A stretch of DNA of 64,000 nt. Origin: Thermohalobaculum sp039180675 (GTDB taxonomy: Bacteria; Pseudomonadota; Alphaproteobacteria; Rhodobacterales; Rhodobacteraceae). Position 1 is the first letter of the stretch, and each line of letters starts with the position of its first letter. The notes under the pieces were generated by a model. It saw only the letters and a program-made list of their open reading frames with translations, was not told the DNA's origin and made no database searches. Location of the stretch: assembly GCA_039180675.1 (NCBI GenBank), contig JBCDDC010000015.1, forward strand, positions 1-64,000, given 5' to 3'. A program made the position numbers and the translations under genes. Below, in pieces: positions 25,945-33,906 of the stretch.

Positions 25945-26402
25945 ATCAGAAGAAAACGATAGCCGATATGCCTGCCCTACGGGCGGTGCAGTCCGAAAAC
26001 TTCGTGCCGCGTGGTGGGCGTCTCGCGAGACAGAACTGCATCCGCTGCAGCGTTTTCACCGGATTTTAATCAATTCCGCGCAAATCTGCCGGTGCAAGCC
26101 GGGTCGCATGGCGTAAGCCCAGACCCGAGCCCGGGCAAGCGGTGCTGACGCGCCGTGGTTCTTAGCGGAGCCGAACAGACAACCAGTGGCGGCGCTGCCA
26201 CGACCTTCCCCGCCACGCCGAAGTGGCGGTCATGCCGGGGGCCAATGGCCTCTCCCCCCGCGAGACAGATACCCAGACGGTCGAGGGCAGATCTCTCCAG
26301 AGCACCCGCCAGGGCGCGCTGCCGTGTTGCCGAGCGATTGTCTTTGCCGCGCCGGAGGATCGAACCTCTGTCCCGACCAGTCGTGTCCAGAGATCGCGAG
26401 GC
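25945..26402. other. Gene-free interval downstream of tRNA-Pro
   Basis: About 460 bp with no credible gene. The open frames here are short, Arg/Pro/Ser-rich and carry no motif. The only structure I notice is a tRNA-3'-end-like sequence at 26354-26379, listed separately. No terminator or promoter is clear. Confidence 0.5.
26354..26379 (+). other. tRNA 3'-end-like remnant
   Basis: GGAGGATCGAACCTCT followed by GTCCCGACCA resembles a T-arm and acceptor 3' strand. It shares CCCGACCA and much of the T-arm with the tRNA-Pro ending at 25944, but has gaps and mismatches and no matching 5' half. It may be a decayed partial tRNA copy such as an old attachment site, or chance. Confidence 0.3.
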
Positions 26403-26852
26403 CTACTGGCCTGCTGCCTGATCGTCGACGAGGGCTTCGAGCACCTGACGGTAACTCGCCGGAAGTGGCACCGGACGCCTCGAATCCCGGTTCACGTAGA
26501 CATGGGTGAACTCACCTGCTGCGACGGCAAGCTGGTCGCCCTCACGAAAGATGCCGACACGATAGGTCACAGACGAGGTCCCGAGGTTGGCAACCGACAG
26601 TCCCGCTTCCAGCCGATCGGGGAAGGAAACCGGCGTGAAATAGTCGCAATTTGTCGAAACCACGAGCCCGATCACTCGCCCGCCGGTGATGTCGAGCGCG
26701 CCGCGTTCGACCAGATATCCGTTCACCGCCGTGTCGAAGAAAGCGTAGTATTGCACGTTGTTGACGTGGCCGTAGATATCGTTGTCCGCCCAACGTGTTG
26801 CGATGGGCCGAAACGCCCGGTAGACGCCGCGTTCAGGCGCGTCTGGTTTCAT
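26403..26852 (-). CDS. Acyl-CoA thioesterase, 4HBT hotdog family
   Basis: Hydrolyses a short acyl-CoA. The 149-residue hotdog-fold protein has WADNDIYGHVNNVQYYAFFDTAVNGYL, the YbgC/4HBT active-site pattern with the catalytic Asp in the DNDxYGHVNN motif, and STNCDYFTPVSFPD further on. Its start overlaps the stop of the upstream GlxA-type regulator by 4 nt, so the two are co-translated. In carnitine and betaine catabolism a small thioesterase of this kind releases betaine from betainyl-CoA and is often beside such a regulator. That role is an inference here. Confidence 0.85.
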   Translation of the reverse strand: MKPDAPERGVYRAFRPIATRWADNDIYGHVNNVQYYAFFDTAVNGYLVERGALDITGGRVIGLVVSTNCDYFTPVSFPDRLEAGLSVANLGTSSVTYRVGIFREGDQLAVAAGEFTHVYVNRDSRRPVPLPASYRQVLEALVDDQAAGQ

Positions 26853-27925
26853 GCGACATCCGCCGCGTCTTTCGGACGGGATCCGTCGCCCGGACCGCCG
26901 CGCTCACGATACGGCGTGCGGTTGAAATGCGCGCGATAGCATTTCGAGAAATGCGAGGGAGAGGTGAAGCCGCAGGCGAGCGCCACGTTGATCACCGACA
27001 TCGAGGTCTGCAGCAGCAGGTTCCGCGCTTTCTCAAGCCGCAGTTCCATGTAGTAGCGCTTTGGCGAGCGGTCGAGATAGCGCCGGAACAGGCGCTCCAG
27101 CTGCCGCGTCGACATGTTGACCGATTTGGCAAGCTCCGAAGGGGAGATCGGCTCCTCCGTCGATTGCTCCATTCTCTGGATCACGGTGACGAGCTTCGGA
27201 TGGCGGACACCGATCCGGGCTGGTACGCTCAGCCGTTGCTCGTTCTGCTCGGACCGAACCTGCGTATGGATCAGCCCGTCGGCGATCAGCGAGCCCAGGT
27301 CCTGCCCCTGATCGCGCGCGATCAGATAGAGCATCATGTCTGCCGATGCGGTCCCGCCCGCGCAGGTGAAGATATCGCCATCGACGCAGTAGATCAGATT
27401 GGAAAGCTCGATCTCAGGATAGGTCTCGGCAAAGGCCGCCTGGTTCTCCCAATGGATCGCGCAGCGCTTGCCTTCCAATAGCCCCGCCCGCGCCAAGAGA
27501 TCGGCTCCGGTGCAGACGGCCCCGATCTCGACCCCGAGGCGCGATTGCTTCCGGATCCAGGTGATCACGTTCTTAGTCGCGGCCCTGTCGAGCTCCAGGC
27601 CAGAGCAGACGACGATCGCGCTGTTGCGGTTCACATCCTCCAGCCCGCCATCGACCTGCAGAACGGTGCCATTCGAACAGGCGACCGGCTCTCCGCCATC
27701 CGACACGAGCCGCCATTTGTAGACCTCGCGCCGGGTCATGCGGTTCGCAACGCGCAGCGGTTCGATGGCGGCTGCAAACGCGAGCATCGAGAACGCAGGC
27801 GTGAGAAGGAAGACGTATTCCTTCGCCGGACCCTCGGCCACCGGATTGTCAGGTGTTTTCGGTGGTTCGGTCACGGGGTTTGGAACGTCCTCTGGCGCAT
27901 CAATAAGCTCGGCAACACCCGACAT
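26849..27925 (-). CDS. GlxA family transcriptional regulator (DJ-1/PfpI + AraC HTH)
   Basis: The 358-residue regulator has an N-terminal DJ-1/PfpI-like sensor domain (about 35-205: YVFLLTPAFSMLAFAAAIEPLRVAN, then GAVCTGADLLARAGLL) and a C-terminal AraC-type double HTH (about 240-335: ISPSELAKSVNMSTRQLERLF, VALACGFTSPSHFSKCYRAHF). This architecture is shared by GbdR, CdhR, ArgR and other regulators of quaternary-amine and arginine catabolism. The coupled thioesterase and the dimethylglycine-type oxidoreductases elsewhere in the window make a betaine/carnitine signal plausible. It is divergent from aroG. Confidence 0.87.
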   Translation of the reverse strand: MSGVAELIDAPEDVPNPVTEPPKTPDNPVAEGPAKEYVFLLTPAFSMLAFAAAIEPLRVANRMTRREVYKWRLVSDGGEPVACSNGTVLQVDGGLEDVNRNSAIVVCSGLELDRAATKNVITWIRKQSRLGVEIGAVCTGADLLARAGLLEGKRCAIHWENQAAFAETYPEIELSNLIYCVDGDIFTCAGGTASADMMLYLIARDQGQDLGSLIADGLIHTQVRSEQNEQRLSVPARIGVRHPKLVTVIQRMEQSTEEPISPSELAKSVNMSTRQLERLFRRYLDRSPKRYYMELRLEKARNLLLQTSMSVINVALACGFTSPSHFSKCYRAHFNRTPYRERGGPGDGSRPKDAADVA

Positions 27926-28048
27926 TGGGGGCGTCGATTAAGGCGCGTCAAGCAACATTCGATCTGTTGTGAACGGAGCGGTCGGCTCTGGCCCTTGCCG
28001 CACCCTTGCGATATAGGGTGCGCGTTCATGTTAACGGAGGGATCGATC

Positions 28049-29422
28049 ATGAAGCCCTGGACCAAGGAAAGCTGGCGCAACCATGTTGGATTGCAGATGC
28101 CGGTTTATCAGGATGAAGCGAAACTGGCGGACGTGACCGGCCGGCTCGCCACGTATCCGCCCTTGGTTTTTGCGGGTGAGGCCGCGCGGCTCCGCGACCG
28201 GCTGGCGGACGTGGTCGATGGCAAGGCGTTTCTGCTGCAGGGCGGGGATTGTGCCGAAAGCTTCGCTGAGTTCGGCGCGAACAACATCCGCGACACCTTC
28301 AAGGTGATGCTGCAGATGGCGGTCGTGCTGACCTTCGCCGCCCGCGTGCCGGTCGTGAAGGTTGGGCGCATGGCCGGTCAGTTCGCCAAGCCGCGGTCTT
28401 CGGATACCGAGACCCAGGGCGAGGTAACCCTCCCATCCTACCGGGGCGACATCATCAACGGGTTCGACTTCACCGAAGAGGCGCGGATCCCGGATCCTGA
28501 GCGGATGATGCAGGCCTACACCCAGTCGGCGGCGACGCTGAACCTGTTGCGGGCCTATGCAACGGGCGGGTTCGCTGACCTCGCACGTGTTCAAAGCTGG
28601 AACCTCGAATTCGTTAAAGACAGCCCTCAGAACGAGGCCTACGAGGCCTTGGCCGACCGGATATCGACCGCAGTGCACTTTATGGAGAACTGCGGCGTGA
28701 CGGCCGACAAGGTCGAGACACTGCGCTCGGTCGAGTACTACACGAGCCACGAGGCGCTGCTGCTGCCTTACGAGGAGGCGTTGACCCGTACCGATCAGAC
28801 CACCGGCAAGACGATCGCCGGATCCGGCCACATGATCTGGATCGGCGACCGGACCCGTCAGCCCGATGGCGCGCATGTCGAGTACTGCCGCGGGGTCGCC
28901 AACCCGCTGGGCGTCAAATGCGGGCCGAGCCTTGAGCCTACTGATCTGCTGCGGCTGCTCGATCTCCTGAACCCGTCGAACGACGCGGGGCGGATCACGC
29001 TGATCTGCCGCACGGGCGCGGGCAAGGTCGCCGACCACCTGCCGGGCTGGATCCGCGCGATCCAGCACGAGGGCCGCAAGGTCGTCTGGTCCTGCGATCC
29101 GATGCATGGCAACACGATCAAATCGGCGACGGGCTACAAGACCCGGCCCTTCAACCGGGTCTTGCAGGAGGTGCGGGAGTTCTTCGAGGTCCATGCCGCT
29201 GAGGGTACCTATGGCGGCGGCGTACATTTCGAGATGACCGGCAAGGATGTCACCGAATGCACGGGCGGTATGCGGGAAGTGACGGACGAAGACCTGTCGG
29301 ACCGCTACCACACCGCCTGCGACCCGCGGCTGAATGCCAGCCAGGCGTTGGAACTGGCCTTCCTGCTCGCCGAAGAGCTTGAGAAGACCGTGCCGGACTC
29401 GGCCAAGATCGCCATCGGCTGA
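28049..29422 (+). CDS. aroG: 3-deoxy-7-phosphoheptulonate synthase, class II
   Basis: First step of the shikimate pathway: PEP plus erythrose-4-phosphate to DAHP. The frame is open far upstream, but ATG 28049 has GGAGG at 28036-28040 and gives the usual 457 residues starting MKPWTKESW. A second in-frame ATG at 28028 is less likely. Class II motifs are LLQGGDCAESFAEF near 60, KVGRMAGQFAKPRS, DPMHGNTIKS, and HFEMTGKDVTECTGG near the C-terminus. serB follows after 4 nt, probably in the same transcript. Confidence 0.96.
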   Translation: MKPWTKESWRNHVGLQMPVYQDEAKLADVTGRLATYPPLVFAGEAARLRDRLADVVDGKAFLLQGGDCAESFAEFGANNIRDTFKVMLQMAVVLTFAARVPVVKVGRMAGQFAKPRSSDTETQGEVTLPSYRGDIINGFDFTEEARIPDPERMMQAYTQSAATLNLLRAYATGGFADLARVQSWNLEFVKDSPQNEAYEALADRISTAVHFMENCGVTADKVETLRSVEYYTSHEALLLPYEEALTRTDQTTGKTIAGSGHMIWIGDRTRQPDGAHVEYCRGVANPLGVKCGPSLEPTDLLRLLDLLNPSNDAGRITLICRTGAGKVADHLPGWIRAIQHEGRKVVWSCDPMHGNTIKSATGYKTRPFNRVLQEVREFFEVHAAEGTYGGGVHFEMTGKDVTECTGGMREVTDEDLSDRYHTACDPRLNASQALELAFLLAEELEKTVPDSAKIAIG

Positions 29423-29426
29423 TCCT

Positions 29427-30278
29427 GTGAGCCACGTTCTAATCATGACCGCCCCCCAATCGCGGGGGGTGGCCGACCACGAGATCATCGAGTTCGGTGA
29501 GTGGGCGGGCACTGCGGCGCGTCGTCTGGGCCCAAATGCGGCGGAAGCCAAGGTCAGGTTCGATCAACCGCTGCCTAAGTTAGATGGCGTGGATCTCAAC
29601 ATCCTGCCTGAAGAGAACCGGCGCAAGAAACTCCTCATCGCCGACATGGACTCGACCATGATCCCGGTCGAATGCATCGACGAGATGGCGGATTTCGCGG
29701 GGATCGGGGAAGAGGTGGCCGCGATCACCGCCCGCGCGATGCGGGGGGAGTTGGATTTCATCGAGGCGATGGAGGCGCGGGTTGCCCTGATCAAGGGCTT
29801 GCCGGTGGCGGCGCTTCAGGATGTCTATGATCAGCGCATTGCCCTCAATCCCGGTGGCCGGACCTTGGTCCGGACCATGGCGGAGAACGGCGCCCATACG
29901 GCCCTGATCTCCGGCGGCTTCACCTTCTTTACTGAGAGGGTCGCCGCCGCCGCCGGTTTCGCCGAACAGCGGGCCAACACGCTTGGGGTGGTCGATGGCG
30001 CGCTGAACGGCACAATCGTTCCGCCGGTACTGGGGCGGCAGGCCAAACTCGACACGCTGAACGAGTTGGCAGGAACTCTTGGGATCACCGCGGCCGATGC
30101 TCTTGCTCTCGGTGACGGCGCCAACGATCTTGCGATGATCGAGGCGGCAGGGCTCGGTGTCGGGCACCATCCGAAACCGCTTGTGGCCGAGGTGGCGGAT
30201 GTTGTTCTGCACCATTCCGACCTGGACGCGGTTCTCTACCTGCAAGGGTATTCCGCCGATGAATTCGTCCTGGATTAA
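29427..30278 (+). CDS. serB: Phosphoserine phosphatase SerB
   Basis: Last step of serine synthesis, hydrolysing 3-phosphoserine. The frame is open into aroG; I choose GTG 29427, 4 nt after the aroG stop, giving 283 residues. ATG 29445 is an alternative. HAD motifs: DMDSTMIPVE starts near residue 73 (nucleophile Asp), then the second motif ALISGGFTFF, and the C-terminal GDGANDLAMIEAAG. The N-terminal about 65 residues are the divergent regulatory-like part seen in alphaproteobacterial SerB. Confidence 0.94.
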   Translation: MSHVLIMTAPQSRGVADHEIIEFGEWAGTAARRLGPNAAEAKVRFDQPLPKLDGVDLNILPEENRRKKLLIADMDSTMIPVECIDEMADFAGIGEEVAAITARAMRGELDFIEAMEARVALIKGLPVAALQDVYDQRIALNPGGRTLVRTMAENGAHTALISGGFTFFTERVAAAAGFAEQRANTLGVVDGALNGTIVPPVLGRQAKLDTLNELAGTLGITAADALALGDGANDLAMIEAAGLGVGHHPKPLVAEVADVVLHHSDLDAVLYLQGYSADEFVLD

Positions 30279-30377
30279 GACTAAGATCGGAATCAGAGCC
30301 CCGGCCTGAACTCATCGTGAGTTGTGGTTTCAACCACCAGTACATACGACTGCTGTAACCTTGGAGCGGAGTACAAG

Positions 30378-31376
30378 ATGCTGAGACTGAAGAAACCGCG
30401 CTGGCAAATCAGCGAGAACAAGGTAACGCCCGAGCATGTTTTCTGGAACCGGCGCCGTGTTCTGGCAGCCGGAGGCGGCGCTGCGGCCGCTGGCTTGATC
30501 GGCGCATCGCTGCTTGGAACGGGCGCGATGGCGCCAAGCCCGGCTTTCGCGGCCATACCGGGGGAGCCATTCACGCCGACGCCACCGCGCAACCCGGCCT
30601 ACTCGAACGCCGGGCGCCCGATCACGGATGAAGAGGCGAATTCGACCTACAACAATTTCTACGAGTTCGGCAGTCATAAGAAGATCTTTGCCGCCGCGCA
30701 GGATCTGGTGACCGAAGGCTGGACGGTCAAAATCGATGGTCTCGTGGAAAAAGAGATCGAGATCGGGATCGACGACCTGATCAAGAAGATGCCGGTCGAG
30801 GAGCGGATCTACCGCCACCGCTGTGTCGAGGCCTGGTCGATGGTCGCCCCCTGGATCGGCTTCCCGCTCAAATCGCTGGTCGAGATGGCAGCCCCCCTCT
30901 CTGGGGCGACATTCGTGCAGTTCAAAACCTTCCTCGACCCCGAGGTTGCCCGCGGGCAACGTCAGCACTGGTATCCGTGGCCCTACACTGAGGGTCTGAC
31001 CATGGCGGAGGCGACGAATGATCTGAGCCTCATGGTCGTCGGCGCCTATGGTAAGATCCTGCCAAAGCAGTTCGGTGCGCCGATGCGGCTTCATACGCCG
31101 TGGAAATACGGCTTCAAGGCGATCAAATCGATCGACCACATTACCTTCACCGATCAGCAGCCGGTTGGCTTCTGGGAGGAGTTGCAGGACAAGGAGTACG
31201 GGTTCTGGGCCAACGTGAACCCTGCGGTGGACCACCCGCGCTGGAGCCAGGCAACCGAGCGGGTGCTCGGCACTGACGAGCGGATCCCTACCGAGATCTA
31301 CAACGGATACGGCCCCGAGGTCGCCGAGATCTACGCCGGGATGGAAGCGACGCTGGGCGACCGACTCTGGCGCTGA
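30378..31376 (+). CDS. msrP: Protein-methionine-sulfoxide reductase catalytic subunit MsrP (YedY)
   Basis: Periplasmic molybdopterin enzyme that repairs oxidised methionine in envelope proteins. ATG 30378 has GGAG upstream and gives 332 residues. The N-terminus has a twin-arginine signal (RRRVLAAGGG at about 24-33, then a hydrophobic stretch ending PAFA). Molybdenum-binding Cys149 is in RHRCVEAWSM, followed by PWIGFPLKSLVE. An inverted repeat GTGGT-N4-ACCAC at 30324-30337 lies about 40 nt before the start. The membrane partner msrQ is not adjacent, which is unusual, since the two are normally one operon. Confidence 0.94.
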   Translation: MLRLKKPRWQISENKVTPEHVFWNRRRVLAAGGGAAAAGLIGASLLGTGAMAPSPAFAAIPGEPFTPTPPRNPAYSNAGRPITDEEANSTYNNFYEFGSHKKIFAAAQDLVTEGWTVKIDGLVEKEIEIGIDDLIKKMPVEERIYRHRCVEAWSMVAPWIGFPLKSLVEMAAPLSGATFVQFKTFLDPEVARGQRQHWYPWPYTEGLTMAEATNDLSLMVVGAYGKILPKQFGAPMRLHTPWKYGFKAIKSIDHITFTDQQPVGFWEELQDKEYGFWANVNPAVDHPRWSQATERVLGTDERIPTEIYNGYGPEVAEIYAGMEATLGDRLWR

Positions 31377-31400
31377 CAGGGCTGGGTGCTTACTGCTGCG

Positions 31401-31429
31401 CGGCGTCTCCGAAAGGAGGCGCCGTTTTT
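31401..31429 (+). terminator. Intrinsic terminator after msrP
   Basis: Ten-base-pair stem CGGCGTCTCC / GGAGGCGCCG (one G-T pair) closed by a GAAA tetraloop and followed directly by TTTTT. It starts 25 nt after the msrP stop. This is the clearest rho-independent terminator in the window. Confidence 0.9.
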
Positions 31430-31450
31430 CTTGGCTTGGCCGAGCGACAT

Positions 31451-31476
31451 AAAAAAAGCCGGGCTCTAGGCCCGGC
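31451..31476 (-). terminator. Intrinsic terminator downstream of the LysR gene
   Basis: Read on the minus strand, the stem GCCGGGC / GCCCGGC with a 5-nt loop is followed by seven T. It lies about 110 nt past the LysR stop. Together with the opposite-facing msrP terminator it isolates the two convergent genes. Confidence 0.85.
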
Positions 31477-31584
31477 CAGTTCAACAGGGAGGTATCACAA
31501 CCTAGAAGCGAGGCAGCGCCCCGCTTCCAAGACAGGATCTAGGCTCCACTTTTGGCGAAAGCAAGGCAAGGCCTGGCAAAGCAG

Positions 31585-32496
31585 CTATGCGTGTGTCGCA
31601 TGGCTTTGAGGTGTGGCTTTTTGGTACTCCCCCACCTCCTTCAGTATGAAGTCACGGAAGGCCAATACGCGCTGAGACCGCCTCAATTCTTCAGGATATG
31701 TGAAGAATACCGAGAATGGATCGCTGCATTCGTCGGGAAGAACGTTCACGAGATCGGGATAGTCACGTGTGACGTAATCCGGCAACGCTGCGATTCCCAG
31801 TTCATTGATGGCCGCCTTGAGCATTCCGAAATAGCTGTTGATCATGAGATGCGCGTGGTCGGCCGGACGGTGATATTGGTTCAGCCAAGCCTCCGCCTCG
31901 GCCGGTTGAGAGGCGTCCGGCGAGAAGGTTATGAGGCGGTGGTCAGCGAGCTCATCGACGCTTTGCGGGCTGCCGTGGCGCGCCAGGTAGCTCTCGCTCG
32001 CGTAAAAGCGCATTTGCACCTCCATGATCGGGCGGCGGATCAGATCCGCCTGCTGCGGCGAGGCCATACGGATGGCCACATCCGCCTCGCGCATCGGCAG
32101 GTCCAGCGTCCGCTCCGTCAGGATCATGTTTACCGAAAGCGCCGGGTGCTGCTTGAAGAGCTTGTCGAGCCGCGGCGCCAGCCAGAGCGAGCCAAAACCC
32201 GCCGTTGCGGTCACACGCAGCTCGCCGAACACCTCATCCTTTGAATCCCTGATACGCGCCCCGGCCGCGGTCAGCCGCTTGGTCATCTCGCTGGTTGCCT
32301 CGTAGAGAAGCTCCCCCTGCTCGGTCAGCAAGAGGCCGCGGGCGTGGCGATGAAAGAGCGTGGTCTTGAGCTGTTCCTCAAGGCCGCGGATTTGGCGGCT
32401 GATCGCAGACTGGCTCAGATGAAGCTGTTCGCCCGCGTGAGTGAGCGAGCCCGCATCGGCGACCGCGTGAAACACGCGTAACTTATCCCAATCCAT
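31585..32496 (-). CDS. LysR family transcriptional regulator
   Basis: The 303-residue protein has the N-terminal winged HTH (residues about 1-62: MDWDKLRVFHAVADAGSL ... SQSAISRQIRGLEEQL ... LLLTEQGE) and a substrate-binding domain with TATAGFGSLWLAPRL and ADVAIRM. It resembles the GcvA/AmpR-like branch in its first residues, but the effector is unknown. It is divergent from the secreted protein gene at 32589, 92 bp away, so that gene is a possible target as well as the regulator itself. Confidence 0.92.
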   Translation of the reverse strand: MDWDKLRVFHAVADAGSLTHAGEQLHLSQSAISRQIRGLEEQLKTTLFHRHARGLLLTEQGELLYEATSEMTKRLTAAGARIRDSKDEVFGELRVTATAGFGSLWLAPRLDKLFKQHPALSVNMILTERTLDLPMREADVAIRMASPQQADLIRRPIMEVQMRFYASESYLARHGSPQSVDELADHRLITFSPDASQPAEAEAWLNQYHRPADHAHLMINSYFGMLKAAINELGIAALPDYVTRDYPDLVNVLPDECSDPFSVFFTYPEELRRSQRVLAFRDFILKEVGEYQKATPQSHATHA

Positions 32497-32588
32497 TGCG
32501 CCCTCTCCCTGCCAAGGCGCAATTTACGTCTGCCTCAGCTCTAAGCTTCTGGTATGAGTAGCGAAGATCCGTCAGGTGGGACAGGAAA

Positions 32589-33443
32589 ATGCACATAGCA
32601 TGGAAAGAATTGGTTTTTCTGGTGCTGATTGTTCTCGGCACGTCACTTCCTGCCATGGCGCAGGAGGACTTGGAGGGGCGCTTCTTCGGTATCGAGGAGG
32701 GGCAAGGGACCTCGATCGAGATCCGACCGGATACGGAGGGCTACGTCGGGACATTCTTTGACGCGGCCGGCAACGAGCAGGATTTCGAGGCGGATCGGAT
32801 CGGTGCGATTGCTGAGGCCGTGCTCGACATGGGGGGCGAGACCGTTCTGATCCGCATTGATCCGCGCCCGTTCGGCGCCGAGGTGTCGCTCATCCCGTTC
32901 AGTTCGGAGGGTACGCTGGTCTTCTCAGCCGCACGGCAGCTTACTTTTCTCAGGGAGGGGCTCAGCGTACCGGAGCCGCCACCTGATTTCGTCAAACCGC
33001 CGATCGGTACGCGTGAGCGGATCGGGGCGAGCAGTTTTCTCACCTCCTATGCCTTCTGGCCTCCGAACGGTGTCCGCGACGGATATCTTTCCCTTGCGCC
33101 CCGTTTTCGAACGCTGATGCGGTTGTTCGCGAGCGTGCAGCTCGACGTGATCTTCAAGCTTTGCCTTGCGGATCAGAACGATGCGGCGCTCGCGGTTGCG
33201 CTCCGCGGGCAGGGCGTGACATGCGATGAGGTGATCGAGGTGATGGCCGCAGCTCAGCGCAACGGAGACTTTCAGCGCTTTAAGGAAGCCGTCGCAGTCG
33301 AACGGGAGACACTGAAGACATCCTTCCGCTGCGCGGACAACTATGTAGCGTCAAAAGAGACGTGTGATGCCGCCGCCGCCGACATGAGCCGTCAGGCAGT
33401 TTCGTTACAGACAGCCGCTACTGTGCTGCAAGCTTATCGCTAG
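32589..33443 (+). CDS. Secreted protein of unknown function
   Basis: Not recognised. The 284-residue product starts at ATG 32589 with AGGA close upstream. It has a signal peptide cleaved after AMA near residue 24. The mature N-terminal half (about 25-120) is rich in beta-type stretches (GRFFGIEEGQGTSIEIRPD, ETVLIRIDPRPFGAEVSLIP). The C-terminal half is helical, with four cysteines (LCLADQ, GVTCDEV, FRCADN, ETCDAA) that could form two periplasmic disulfides. Its 3' end overlaps the convergent HxlR gene by 26 nt. Divergent LysR may regulate it. Confidence 0.7.
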   Translation: MHIAWKELVFLVLIVLGTSLPAMAQEDLEGRFFGIEEGQGTSIEIRPDTEGYVGTFFDAAGNEQDFEADRIGAIAEAVLDMGGETVLIRIDPRPFGAEVSLIPFSSEGTLVFSAARQLTFLREGLSVPEPPPDFVKPPIGTRERIGASSFLTSYAFWPPNGVRDGYLSLAPRFRTLMRLFASVQLDVIFKLCLADQNDAALAVALRGQGVTCDEVIEVMAAAQRNGDFQRFKEAVAVERETLKTSFRCADNYVASKETCDAAAADMSRQAVSLQTAATVLQAYR

Positions 33444-33780
33444 CATCCAGTTCAAAGCGTCTCGGGTCATTGCGCGCAGTCGTGCCCCAGTCTTCGATCC
33501 AGTCGAGAACCGGGCGGAGCGCCTCACCCTTGGCCGTGATGCGATACTCCAGCCTGCGGGCACCGACATGTACGGGCTGCTTTTCGAGGATACCCTCGTC
33601 GACCAGCCGTCCGAGCCTGTTCGAGAGAATGTTCCGGGCAACACCCAGATGTCTCTGGAAGCTGTCGAACCGCGTAATGCCCCGGCAGGCTGCCCAGACG
33701 ATCAGGAGGGTCCAGCCATCCCCAATCTTCCGAACGGCATCCGCCATCACTGCGATGTCTTCTTGTCGGAGATCGTTCAT
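33418..33780 (-). CDS. HxlR family winged-helix regulator
   Basis: The 120-residue regulator shows the HxlR core: VRKIGDGWTLLIVWAACRGITRFDSFQRHLG, NILSNRLGRLVDEGILEKQPV and YRITAKGEALRPVL. The family usually responds to electrophiles, quinones or redox stress, often through a conserved Cys; here the only Cys is in WAACRGI. A GGAGGC ribosome site precedes the start. Two inverted repeats at 33812-33821 and 33850-33865, just upstream, are candidate operators for autoregulation. Downstream on the same strand is nothing but the convergent overlap. Confidence 0.9.
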   Translation of the reverse strand: MNDLRQEDIAVMADAVRKIGDGWTLLIVWAACRGITRFDSFQRHLGVARNILSNRLGRLVDEGILEKQPVHVGARRLEYRITAKGEALRPVLDWIEDWGTTARNDPRRFELDASDKLAAQ

Positions 33781-33811
33781 AAGGGCCTCCTTACATCGGT
33801 TTCATAGGGTG

Positions 33812-33865
33812 GACTATAGTCTCGCGGCCCGGAAACCTCAACAGAAATCGTCAAGTTAAATTGAC
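33812..33865. promoter_or_regulatory. Two inverted repeats upstream of hxlR-type gene
   Basis: GACTATAGTC (33812-33821) is a perfect 10-bp palindrome, and GTCAA-N6-TTGAC (33850-33865) is a second perfect repeat. They are 31-85 nt before the HxlR start on the minus strand, the usual place for HxlR-type operators. Confidence 0.4.
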
Positions 33866-33906
33866 ACTTATCACGTTAACGAGAGGTTACAGTCGCGATC
33901 TGAGAC

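Noticed and set aside
26155..26509. Open frames in the gap after tRNA-Pro
   Set aside because: Arg/Pro/Ser-rich translations without motif or ribosome site; they also overlap the antisense thioesterase gene.
27545..28048. 5' extension of the aroG frame
   Set aside because: The strong GGAGG and normal DAHP-synthase length place the start at 28049; the extension lies over the divergent regulator gene and leader.
33850..33880. CtrA-type TTAA-N7-TTAA site
   Set aside because: The TTAA elements present are not spaced by seven bases.
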